Part shown: positions 27,300 to 35,546 of the stretch, one piece after another
Numbering within the stretch: position 1 is the stretch's first letter
Layout: each line of letters starts with the position of its first letter
Source: an uncultured Gammaproteobacteria bacterium
GTDB taxonomy: Bacteria > Pseudomonadota > Gammaproteobacteria > Ga0077536
Reading direction: 5' to 3'
DNA length: 46,430 nt
Assembly (NCBI GenBank): GCA_938082545.1
Contig: CALKCL010000029.1
Span: forward strand, 1-46,430
Program-made: the position numbers and the translations under genes
The notes under the pieces: generated by a model
What the model saw: only the letters and a program-made list of their open reading frames with translations
The model's database searches: none
What the model was told of the DNA's origin: nothing

Positions 27300-28607
27300 T
27301 CAACAATCTAAAGTATTACGTTTTTCCCATTCCGTCAGTTGAGAGGAGTAATCCTGCCACTCGAGCATCTTTAGTTTCACGTATGAACTGACGGTGTCTT
27401 TGCCCCAAGCATCCCTGATGACACTATTTTTCTCCAATAATCTTAATGCATCTAAAAGGTTGAGGGGAAGGGTTTTAACCTTGCCTGCCTTATGGCCTTC
27501 AGTATACATATTGATCATGAGCGGAGGACCAGGATCTCGTTTGTTTGCAATACCATCTAAACCTGCTGCCAGTATCGCTGCGGAACTCAAATAAGGGTTG
27601 ACCGCGCCATCCATTAATCTTATTTCAAAGCGTCCATCATCAGGAACTCTGATCATGTGGGTTCGATTATTGCCAGAGTAAGTTACCGAGTTAGGTGCCC
27701 AAGTAGCACCAGAGGTGGTTACAGGCGCATTAATTCTTTTATAGCTGTTTACGGTAGGATTAAAAACTGCACATAGGTCTGCTGCACTGTGCATAACTCC
27801 CCCAAGAAATTTATAAGCTAATTTAGAGATACCGAGTTCATCCTGCTTGTTGAGAAACAAGTTTTTCCTACCTGATTTATCCCATACGGAGACATGCGTA
27901 TGACAACCATTCCCCGTCAGGTGAGCGAAAGGTTTAGGCATGAAAGTGGCACGAAAACCATGTTTTTCTGCAATTGTTTTCACCATATATTTGAAGAAAA
28001 CTTGGCGATCCGCTGTAATTAAGGCATCGTTATAGTCCCAATTCATTTCAAATTGCCCGTTTGCGTCTTCATGATCATTTTGATATGGACCCCAGCCAAG
28101 CTCAAGCATAGCATCACAAATCTCTCTAATTATTGGAAATCGCCTCATGAGAGCTTGTTGGTCATAGCAGGGCTTCGCTTGCGTATCGTACTCATCTGAG
28201 AGTTCAGAACCGTCCATGCTGGTCAAGAAATATTCACATTCAACGCCAGTTTTCGTGCGATAACCGGCCTTCATTGCTTTCGCAAGCTGTCGTTTCAAAA
28301 TAACTCTTGGCGACGCTGAAACTTCTTTTCCATCCATCCATAGGTCAGATGCTAGCCAACCGATTTCTTTGTTCCAAGGTAGTTGGATGAGACTGGACGG
28401 ATCTGGAATAGCAAACATGTCTGAATCTGCAGGTGACATGTCTAACCAAGCAGCAAAACCAGCAAAACCTGCACCATTCTTTTGCATTCCATCGATAGCG
28501 CGTGCTGGCACGAGCTTAGAGCGCAGATGACCAAAGAGATCTACAAAACTGATCAAGAAATACTTGATTCCTTTGGACTTAGCAGTTGTACTGAGTTTTG
28601 TAGTCAT
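27300..28607 (-). CDS. gmaS: Gamma-glutamylmethylamide synthetase (GS type III-like)
   Basis: 435 residues with a glutamine synthetase fold. Catalytic acids and histidine are in place: E123/E125 (GVECEYFLT), E180 and E187 (NDHEDANGQFEMNWD), H236 (GNGCHTHVSVWD), then NPTVNSYKR, NNRTHMIRVP and RFEIRLMDGAVNPYL. In methylotrophs this ligase joins methylamine to glutamate with ATP, giving gamma-glutamylmethylamide. Linkage directly downstream of mgsABC (20 bases) and mgdABCD supports GmaS over a glutamine-forming GlnT. Start ATG 28607 follows AGGAG. Last gene of the leftward operon. Confidence 0.85.
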   Translation of the reverse strand: MTTKLSTTAKSKGIKYFLISFVDLFGHLRSKLVPARAIDGMQKNGAGFAGFAAWLDMSPADSDMFAIPDPSSLIQLPWNKEIGWLASDLWMDGKEVSASPRVILKRQLAKAMKAGYRTKTGVECEYFLTSMDGSELSDEYDTQAKPCYDQQALMRRFPIIREICDAMLELGWGPYQNDHEDANGQFEMNWDYNDALITADRQVFFKYMVKTIAEKHGFRATFMPKPFAHLTGNGCHTHVSVWDKSGRKNLFLNKQDELGISKLAYKFLGGVMHSAADLCAVFNPTVNSYKRINAPVTTSGATWAPNSVTYSGNNRTHMIRVPDDGRFEIRLMDGAVNPYLSSAAILAAGLDGIANKRDPGPPLMINMYTEGHKAGKVKTLPLNLLDALRLLEKNSVIRDAWGKDTVSSYVKLKMLEWQDYSSQLTEWEKRNTLDC

Positions 28608-28627
28608 TTTACACTCCTGTTAGCTCG

Positions 28628-29980
28628 TTATTTCTTCCCTGGGATCCAGTCTGTACCTGCTAGAGGAACACCAGCCATCGCGGAAGCTTCTATTGTGAGC
28701 GCCACTAAGTCTTCGGGCTCTAAATTATGTACGTGACTTTTTCCATTGGCGCGGGCGAGAGTCTGTGTCTCAAGAGCGAGGACATTTAGATAATTTGCCA
28801 GCCGTCTACCTCCCATCACTGGGTCAAAACGAGCAGCAAGCTCTTCGTCTTGAGTTGAGATTCCGGTAGGGTCTCTACCTTCATGCCAGCCGTCATAAAA
28901 TCCAGCAGATGTGCCAAGTGAGTTATATTCCTTTTCAAATGCCGGGCTATTGTCACCAAGCGCTATCAATGCTGCCACACCGATTGAGACAGCATCAGCT
29001 CCCATGGCTAAAGCTTTTGCAACATCGGCACCACTTCTAATACCCCCAGACACAATGAGCTGCACTTTACGATGCATATCTAATTCTTGGAGCGCCTCGA
29101 CAGCTTGCCTTAAGGCTGGAAGAGTCGGAATACCCACGTGTTCTATGAAAACATCTTGAGTTGCTGCTGTACCGCCTTGCATTCCGTCTAATACAACAAC
29201 GTCGGCACCAGCTTTGATCGCTAAAGCGGTATCATAATAAGGTCTGGCAGCGCCAATTTTTATATAGATTGGCTTTTCCCAATTAGTGATCTCTCTTAAT
29301 TCTTGTATTTTTATAGCTAGATCATCGGGCCCAGTCCAGTCAGGGTGTCTGCATGCGCTGCGTTGGTCTATGCCCTTAGGGAGATCACGCATACCAGCTA
29401 CTCTCTCACTAATTTTTTGTCCAAGAAGCATGCCACCACCTCCTGGTTTAGCTCCTTGTCCAACGACTATCTCTATTGCATCAGCCTTTCGGAGGTCGTC
29501 TGGATTCATTCCGTAGCGGGATGGCAGTAATTGGTACACCAATAGCTCAGAGTGCTCCCTTTCTTCTGGCGTCATGCCGCCATCTCCAGTTGTAGTACTG
29601 GTACCAGCAATGGTTGCGCCTCTACCTAATGCTTCTTTCGCGGACCCTGATAATGCTCCAAAACTCATACCAGCGATCGTAATTGGGATCTTTAATTCAA
29701 TAGGCTTTGATGCAAACCGATCGCCCAAGGTAACGCTGGTGGTACATTTTTCTCTATATCCCTCCAAAGGGTAGCGTGACATGCTGGCACCTAAGAAGAG
29801 CAGATCATCAAAGTTCGGAACAGAGCGCTTCGCTCCCCAGCCTCGGATGTCATAGATCCCGGTCTCGGCAGCCCGTTGTATTTCCGCTATGACTTGTCGT
29901 GGGTAGGTAGCAGATTCTTTTAGCCTGCTTTGAAGTTCATGTAAATTGATTTGGCTATCGCCATTTTTTTTAGTAGGCAT
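28628..29980 (-). CDS. mgsC: N-methylglutamate synthase subunit C (GlxD-like, FMN-binding glutamate synthase family)
   Basis: 450 residues from ATG 29980; a longer frame (to 30046) overlaps mgsB too far. It corresponds to the FMN-binding barrel of glutamate synthase: PITIAGMSFGALSGSAKEALGRG, QGAKPGGGGMLLGQKI, VVLDGMQGGTAATQ and SGGIRSGADVAKALAMGADAVSIG. Where glutamate synthases have the CxxCxxGxCPVG cysteines for a 3Fe-4S cluster, this protein reads YDGWHEGRDPTGISTQDEE, without cysteine. I believe this is usual for the MgsC group but cannot check. Overlaps the mgsB stop by about 11 bases. Confidence 0.85.
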   Translation of the reverse strand: MPTKKNGDSQINLHELQSRLKESATYPRQVIAEIQRAAETGIYDIRGWGAKRSVPNFDDLLFLGASMSRYPLEGYREKCTTSVTLGDRFASKPIELKIPITIAGMSFGALSGSAKEALGRGATIAGTSTTTGDGGMTPEEREHSELLVYQLLPSRYGMNPDDLRKADAIEIVVGQGAKPGGGGMLLGQKISERVAGMRDLPKGIDQRSACRHPDWTGPDDLAIKIQELREITNWEKPIYIKIGAARPYYDTALAIKAGADVVVLDGMQGGTAATQDVFIEHVGIPTLPALRQAVEALQELDMHRKVQLIVSGGIRSGADVAKALAMGADAVSIGVAALIALGDNSPAFEKEYNSLGTSAGFYDGWHEGRDPTGISTQDEELAARFDPVMGGRRLANYLNVLALETQTLARANGKSHVHNLEPEDLVALTIEASAMAGVPLAGTDWIPGKK

Positions 29981-30659
29981 CAGCGTTATCCACTTTAAAG
30001 TTATAGAGTTTTCTAGCCGAACCGAAGCGATTAAACTCAGCGGCATCAGCTCCTGTAATTCCGGCAGATATAAGCAGCGTTTCTAGCTCGTTCTTATGTT
30101 TTTCAGTCATACTTTTCTGGACGCAATCAGTACCGAGACTCGCTATCGAACCACGCACATATAATTTGGTTTCATATATGGAGTCTCCTAATGTCTCTCC
30201 AGCATCGCCACAAATAACCATTCTTCCGGTTTGTGCCATAAAAGCGCTCATATGCCCAACATTACCTTTAATAATAATGTCTGCGCCTTTGAGAGATATT
30301 CCACAACGCGAACTTGCGTCCCCACAAACTAACAGTGTACCCCCATGTGAGGTAGCTCCGGCATAGTGCGAAACATTGCCTGTGACTGTTACATAGCCTG
30401 ACATCATATTTTCTGCTACAGCAGGGCCGGCATTGCCATCAATGTTTACTTCTGCTATTTGATTCATTCCAGCGCAGTAATATCCGACATGACCCTTGAT
30501 GTTGACTTTAAGAGGCCGGGTTAGGCCAACCGCCAAGGCATGCGCACCGTTTGGGTTTGTAACACAAATTTTGTCTGTTTTGTTTGCTATTCCAAGGGCA
30601 TGTAGCTTTTTGTTCAACTCACGCGTGCTACCCGAAGCGAGATCATATTCTAACGACAT
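29970..30659 (-). CDS. mgsB: N-methylglutamate synthase subunit B (GlxC-like)
   Basis: 229 residues from ATG 30659, one base after the mgsA stop (TGA-T-ATG), so translationally coupled; a longer frame to 30737 runs inside mgsA and is rejected. It is homologous to the C-terminal right-handed beta-helix of glutamate synthase, with repeated G-x-x-G turns (IKGHVGYYCAGMNQI, VTGNVSHYAGATSHGG, IKGNVGHMSAFMAQTG). This part is structural, linking the amidotransferase and FMN subunits. Confidence 0.86.
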   Translation of the reverse strand: MSLEYDLASGSTRELNKKLHALGIANKTDKICVTNPNGAHALAVGLTRPLKVNIKGHVGYYCAGMNQIAEVNIDGNAGPAVAENMMSGYVTVTGNVSHYAGATSHGGTLLVCGDASSRCGISLKGADIIIKGNVGHMSAFMAQTGRMVICGDAGETLGDSIYETKLYVRGSIASLGTDCVQKSMTEKHKNELETLLISAGITGADAAEFNRFGSARKLYNFKVDNADAY

Positions 30660-30660
30660 A

Positions 30661-31554
30661 TCAGTGGCTCCAACTGTAAATTTTTCCTGGAGCAGGCTCC
30701 CAAGCAGGAGCACTATGTGCGCCTGGCAACAGCGCAATGGCTCTATATTCCGACGCCATGGCTACCCAATGATCTGTCTCACTAATAACAGCAGGTTTGC
30801 ATGCTATTGGGTCACGCAACACAGCAAATCCATCCTTTGTCCCAATTGCAAAAGTATAAAATCCATCAAGATCTTCGAGCGCATGATTAAGAGCTTCTTC
30901 TATTGTCTTTCCTTGTTTAATTCTCCATGCGAGGTAGCCTGCCGCGACTTCACTATCATTGTCACTTGAAAAATAAATACCTTCTTTTTGTAATTTAGCT
31001 CTTAATCTATTGTGATTCGAAAGTGATCCGTTATGTACAAGACACAAGTCATCTCCAGTCGAGAACGGATGAGAATGTGCCGTAGTTATTGCGCTTTCGG
31101 TTGCCATTCTTGTATGACCGAGAGCGTGAGATCCAGTCATAGAAGAAATTGAGAATTTTTCCAAGACATTTTTTGGAAGGCCCTCAGCTTTGTAAATTTC
31201 GATGGAAGAGCCACTGCTCAAAATCTTTAGGTTAGGGAAGCATTGGTTTAGCTCAAGGATTGCTTCTTTGCTTTCTCCTTCTAAGGTAATCAAGAAGTGA
31301 AGTGACTCGAGTTCTTGTACTGAGGCGGCAGGGTAAGATTGTCTTATTGTATCTAACAATTTATTTTCCGAGAGCGGCGTCTCTGACATAGCGACGATTT
31401 TTAATATATTCGCCTTAGTGACATTGTGATAAATCGCGCATCCTGAGCTGTCGGGACCCCGATCAGTCATCTCATTTAGCATGCCAGAAAAATATTTTCC
31501 AAGCTCCTTTTCGAATTCTTTTGTTTTTGCAAACAACCCGACTATGCCACACAT
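30661..31554 (-). CDS. mgsA: N-methylglutamate synthase subunit A (GlxB-like class II amidotransferase)
   Basis: 297 residues. The N-terminal nucleophile Cys2 (MCGIVGLFAK) and class II glutamine amidotransferase motifs (RGPDSSGCAIY, LGHTRMATESAIT, FSTGDDLCLVHNGSLSNHN, SSDNDSEVAAGYL) are intact. In the N-methylglutamate pathway it is thought to release methylamine from gamma-glutamylmethylamide and channel it to 2-oxoglutarate. It follows mgdD after 178 bases, so a second promoter before mgsA is possible. Confidence 0.86.
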   Translation of the reverse strand: MCGIVGLFAKTKEFEKELGKYFSGMLNEMTDRGPDSSGCAIYHNVTKANILKIVAMSETPLSENKLLDTIRQSYPAASVQELESLHFLITLEGESKEAILELNQCFPNLKILSSGSSIEIYKAEGLPKNVLEKFSISSMTGSHALGHTRMATESAITTAHSHPFSTGDDLCLVHNGSLSNHNRLRAKLQKEGIYFSSDNDSEVAAGYLAWRIKQGKTIEEALNHALEDLDGFYTFAIGTKDGFAVLRDPIACKPAVISETDHWVAMASEYRAIALLPGAHSAPAWEPAPGKIYSWSH

Positions 31555-31633
31555 AATTGATCCTTTAAGACGTAGTGATAAATTTTAGATTAAAAGGGGA
31601 AGGATTACATTCTTATTTAGAGACTTAAATATC

Positions 31634-31664
31634 GTCTAATCGACATTTTTTAGCGTTATTAGAC
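31634..31664. promoter_or_regulatory. Inverted repeat in the mgdD-mgsA gap
   Basis: GTCTAAT (31634-31640) and ATTAGAC (31658-31664) are exact complements separated by 17 bases, in the only sizeable gap within the leftward methylamine operon. It may be an operator for an internal mgs promoter or an mRNA hairpin. No regulator is assigned. Confidence 0.35.
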
Positions 31665-31732
31665 AGTTAGGTGATAATTCTTATATCGTTCAAGCAAAGA
31701 TTAAACAGGAAGCTTTTTAACATCCTCTAAGA

Positions 31733-32380
31733 TTAATTAGATATACATAGTGAGTCAATAGATGGGTTAAAGCCCATCGAAACTCCTCCACCTGAGATAA
31801 CACTAGTTTTTACAGTGTTGAAAAGAAAATATCCATCTGCCGGAGTGCAAAAGACGCGCAACATGTTTTTATACGGCAATACATAGACATCTACTGTTGC
31901 GATTCGCATCGGAGAAAGTTGGTTTTGCTTAAATGAGTCAAGATCTAATGACGTCATGGCATATAGTAGATTCCAGATATTCGGCCCTCCAACTATAAAC
32001 TCTGCACAATCGTATGGAAGGGTCAACATTCTTCTGTCGGGAGCATGAAATTTTTCTGTAAAAGATTTCCATGTGGCCTCATTTGTGCCATTCACTAACA
32101 GAAATTGGTCTCGGATTATTTCAGATATAAAGCCGCCGTTTTTTTGCAGGCGACAATCAAACAAGCCGCCCAACTCACCATCGATTTGCTCGGCAATCCA
32201 TTGCCTGCTTTCCCCTCCAACCACTAGGCATTTAGGCACGGGACTTAGATCCATAATGAAATCTTGTGTGTCTATACGAGGCAGCACTTCGCTTATTACG
32301 GTCTTCATTCCAAAAACTTCACCAGGTTTGGCGTTGGATTCAGCATAACACTCTAGCAGTGGGCTTATTTTTATGGACAT
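31733..32380 (-). CDS. mgdD: N-methylglutamate dehydrogenase gamma subunit (SoxG-like)
   Basis: 215 residues, matching sarcosine oxidase gamma subunits in length and place. LPYDCAEFIVGGPNIWNLL resembles the conserved central region. SoxG resembles a truncated GcvT-type folate domain and is needed for tetramer formation. It begins 39 bases after mgdC. The assignment rests mainly on operon order (BDAG) plus moderate motif similarity. Confidence 0.78.
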   Translation of the reverse strand: MSIKISPLLECYAESNAKPGEVFGMKTVISEVLPRIDTQDFIMDLSPVPKCLVVGGESRQWIAEQIDGELGGLFDCRLQKNGGFISEIIRDQFLLVNGTNEATWKSFTEKFHAPDRRMLTLPYDCAEFIVGGPNIWNLLYAMTSLDLDSFKQNQLSPMRIATVDVYVLPYKNMLRVFCTPADGYFLFNTVKTSVISGGGVSMGFNPSIDSLCISN

Positions 32381-32419
32381 TATCTGTTACTGACTATTTA
32401 TTGAAATCTTATCTGAATC

Positions 32420-35287
32420 TTACGATGTTAGTTGTCTTAAGTTTTCTGGGTCATAAAATGGCGTATTTACAATTTGTGCATCAATTAAATTTCCTTGTGA
32501 ATCTTTAATGCAAATTTGTTTTGTCGAAGCATCAGTTGAGTCAATCATCGCTAGACCAATAATCCCTTTCCGATGGGGGCTATAGCTTACGCTCGTGACC
32601 CGTCCTAAAATACGGTCTCCTTCGACAATTAGATTAGATTCTAATATCTCAAGCTTCTTAATGCTTGTGCATTCAAACCCAACAAGCCGTCTTTTAGTTT
32701 GTCTTTTTAGATGAATTAAGCTGTTTTTTCCGATCGATTGTTCTTTCTTCAGATTAACTCCCCATCCTAAGTTGACTTCAAATGGAGTCGTCATTCCATC
32801 AGTGTCTTGCCCTAGGATTATGTGTCCTTTTTCCAGTCTTAACAGTCTTTGTGTTTCAACACCAAAAGGCATTATGCCGAAAGGCTTCCCTGTCTCCATT
32901 AACGAGTTCCAAATAGTCTGTGCCGAATTAGCCGACGCATGAATTTCGTAGCCTAGCTCTCCTACAAATCCGACACGCATGACTCGTGCGTTAACATTTG
33001 CTATTTGGAACTCTCGAACAGCTAGATATGGAAAATCAGCTTCAGATAGGGACTGGCTAGTAATTTTTGATAAGACCTCCCTAGATAGGGGACCAGCTAC
33101 GTTGAATGCACCAATTTGGCGGGTCCTATCAACGATAGCTATATCTAAGTTAAGTAGATCTGAAAAAAGGCGCAATTGCTTTACTACTGTATGAGCATTG
33201 GCGCTGGTCGTGGTGATATAGAAATGATCATCTGAAAATCGGGCCGCAACCCCATCATCGATTAGAACGCCAGAACCATCCACCATAAAGATATACCTGG
33301 TCATACCTGTTCTTAGCTTATCGAATTTACAGGTATAGGCATATTCGAGTAACTTGATGCAGTCAGGCCCGAATAATTCGACTTTACCTAGGGTAGACAC
33401 GTCTATTATCCCCACGGCGTCTCTGACAGCAGCATACTCTTTTTCAATCAGCGTCTGGATAGAACCTGCCCCATAGGTCATAGGTCGCAGCCAGTGTCCA
33501 TTCTCTTCAAAGTTAGCCGCCATTCTTTGGTGACATTGATGCATAGGTGTGCGCCAATACCTTCGGAATCGTTGCCCAGCCAACGCGCCTATAGCTACCG
33601 GGTGAGTAAAGGGACGAGGAGTTGTTGTGCCTATCGCCCCCGGAGATTTCTTGTTTAGGTCAGCAAGCACTCTTACTCCATTCATATTTGATATCTTACC
33701 CTGGCTCGGACCCATCCCTATTGTTGAATAGCGCTTCATAAGCTCTACTGAGTTGAAGCCTTCGCGCCAGGACGTGCGTAAATCATTCAGCTGGATATCT
33801 TCATCAAAATCTACAAATTCTTTACCTTTCGGGTGGGCACTCACTGGATAAGGGTGGGAATGCGCACGATCCTCCCGTTTGGGTCGCGAGATGATAGGAA
33901 GGTCGCAACCTAAGAATCGCGCGGCCTCGTTTGCTGCAGCGAGACCGTCATCAATTTTCGATTTAAATTCATGAATTCCATTTACTTGTCCCGCTGCGTA
34001 CGTCCCCGCTGGGATCTCATCTGGAATAACTTGTTCTAGCGAGGCCAGATAAGAAAGTTTTGCGCCAGCTTGCACAAGCAAGCTAGAAGCAGGGGACCAG
34101 CCTACGCTCATTAGTATTCCATCGCATGGTATTTTTTCGGTTTGATTGTGTTCGGTAATTACGGTAATACTATCTAATATTCCCTTGCGCAGAGAAGCTT
34201 CTACTATAGAGGTTATTTTTGTGACTTTGATTCCCGCTTTTCTTGCATCTGCTATTTCTTTTTCATGGACTTTTGGACCGAGCGAAAGATCAATAATTGC
34301 CACGATCCTTAACCCTATCTTTTTCAGATTCTTTGCACGTTCGTAGGCCTCAGGGTTACCGGCAAGGATTACAGCAGACTCACAAGGAAGTACAGAATAT
34401 CTGTTCATTAATCGTTCTGCTGCGCTTAATAGTATTATTCCGGGAGCATCATTATTTCGAAAAACAGCAGGCTGTTCGTAACTTCCTGTCGCTACGATGA
34501 GTGCTTTAGTATGCACCTCTTTGATGCCATCTGGCCCAACTATAGGCACTGTCCCTCCTTCGTATAAGCCTGCCGCATAGTGCATGGGGAGAGTAGATAC
34601 AGAGCTAAAATTGGTCAGGTTTTTTATTGTCGTATCCTTGAACTCTTTGGCTGACTGATCGGTGTTATGGCGATAGCCTAAGGTTCCGCCCACACGATCG
34701 TTTTCATCTGCGATAATTGTTTTCAGTCCGGTTCTTCCCAGATATTCAGCCGCAGCTATCCCTGAAGGACCGGCTCCGACAACAAGTACATCACAAAAAA
34801 GTTGTTTTCTTGCTTGGCGCCATGAACCAGTATTTGAGTTCACCTTGCCCAACCCAGTCATCCCACGAATTAATTTTTCCCATAGAGGAAACAAAAATCT
34901 TGGTCTGTAAAAAGCTTTATAGTAAAAGCCGACGGGTAACAGAGCTGAGAAAAAGTTGAGGATTTGCGCCAGATCTTTCTTTAGGCCGCCAAATGTATTT
35001 ACAGCCTGATAACGCACGCCTTCTAGAGGGTGGGTTACATCTGCTCTGATATTGGTTTGCGTCAGGGTCTCTAAAATGACATTAGCGTCGTGATTCGCCA
35101 TAGAAACGGTACTGCGAGCACGGTGATATTTGAAACTTCTCGCTAGAATTTTTTGCCCGCTGGCAATAAGTGCACTCGAGATTACGTCTCCCTTATAGGC
35201 AGAGAACTTCTCTCCCTCAAACCAGAAATCTATTTTTACTTTTCGATCTATCCACTCTTCATGTTGTGGAGGTAAACGTCTACTCAC
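32420..35287 (-). CDS. mgdC: N-methylglutamate dehydrogenase alpha subunit (SoxA-like)
   Basis: 955 residues, standard for SoxA. Order: N-terminal ferredoxin-like domain (about 10-100; ILARSFKYHRARST), dinucleotide-binding fold (about 165-480; VVGAGPSGIAAAEYLG, DENDRVGGTLGYR), and C-terminal aminomethyltransferase/GcvT domain (about 570-950; EEYxxVRDAVG-like segment then VGFVGELGYEIH, GVETQRLLRLEKGHIILGQD). It oxidises the N-methyl group and passes the C1 unit to tetrahydrofolate or releases formaldehyde. Overlaps mgdB by 8 bases. Specificity for N-methylglutamate rather than sarcosine is inferred from linkage. Confidence 0.9.
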   Translation of the reverse strand: MSRRLPPQHEEWIDRKVKIDFWFEGEKFSAYKGDVISSALIASGQKILARSFKYHRARSTVSMANHDANVILETLTQTNIRADVTHPLEGVRYQAVNTFGGLKKDLAQILNFFSALLPVGFYYKAFYRPRFLFPLWEKLIRGMTGLGKVNSNTGSWRQARKQLFCDVLVVGAGPSGIAAAEYLGRTGLKTIIADENDRVGGTLGYRHNTDQSAKEFKDTTIKNLTNFSSVSTLPMHYAAGLYEGGTVPIVGPDGIKEVHTKALIVATGSYEQPAVFRNNDAPGIILLSAAERLMNRYSVLPCESAVILAGNPEAYERAKNLKKIGLRIVAIIDLSLGPKVHEKEIADARKAGIKVTKITSIVEASLRKGILDSITVITEHNQTEKIPCDGILMSVGWSPASSLLVQAGAKLSYLASLEQVIPDEIPAGTYAAGQVNGIHEFKSKIDDGLAAANEAARFLGCDLPIISRPKREDRAHSHPYPVSAHPKGKEFVDFDEDIQLNDLRTSWREGFNSVELMKRYSTIGMGPSQGKISNMNGVRVLADLNKKSPGAIGTTTPRPFTHPVAIGALAGQRFRRYWRTPMHQCHQRMAANFEENGHWLRPMTYGAGSIQTLIEKEYAAVRDAVGIIDVSTLGKVELFGPDCIKLLEYAYTCKFDKLRTGMTRYIFMVDGSGVLIDDGVAARFSDDHFYITTTSANAHTVVKQLRLFSDLLNLDIAIVDRTRQIGAFNVAGPLSREVLSKITSQSLSEADFPYLAVREFQIANVNARVMRVGFVGELGYEIHASANSAQTIWNSLMETGKPFGIMPFGVETQRLLRLEKGHIILGQDTDGMTTPFEVNLGWGVNLKKEQSIGKNSLIHLKRQTKRRLVGFECTSIKKLEILESNLIVEGDRILGRVTSVSYSPHRKGIIGLAMIDSTDASTKQICIKDSQGNLIDAQIVNTPFYDPENLRQLTS

Positions 35288-35528
35288 GCAGTACCTCCGC
35301 TCTATAAATTTGGTTAGTGCCAGTATTACGTTCTACTTTGAACCACATCTGACTGGTCGAGTGATACCAAAATTCAGTAGTTATCTTCGGCACACTATCA
35401 CGCTCATAAACCCAATCTCCCGCAGATATATTCTCTTCTAAGTCTACCGGTTCGAGGATTGCGTCATGTGCGGGTACGAATTCTGAGATGGCACGAGTGC
35501 CTAATAAAGGAAATTGAAAAAATTTCAT
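35280..35528 (-). CDS. mgdB: N-methylglutamate dehydrogenase delta subunit (SoxD-like)
   Basis: 82 residues in the SoxD position between beta and alpha genes. SoxD of sarcosine oxidase binds zinc with a CPxCG-type N-terminus and a Cys after the W-x-H segment. Here the equivalent parts read FQFPLLGTRAISEF and TEFWYHSTSQMWFKVERN: the fold landmarks (G-x-R-x-x-x-EF; WYH; WFKVxRxT) remain but there is no cysteine at all in the protein. Either this subgroup lost the zinc site or the ligands differ. Start ATG 35528, 18 bases after mgdA. Confidence 0.78.
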   Translation of the reverse strand: MKFFQFPLLGTRAISEFVPAHDAILEPVDLEENISAGDWVYERDSVPKITTEFWYHSTSQMWFKVERNTGTNQIYRAEVLRE

Positions 35529-35546
35529 AGCGCCGAAGTCCTCGCA

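Noticed and set aside
30660-30737. Longer N-terminus for mgsB starting inside mgsA
   Set aside because: The extra 26 residues overlap mgsA in another frame, while ATG 30659 sits one base after the mgsA stop and matches family length.
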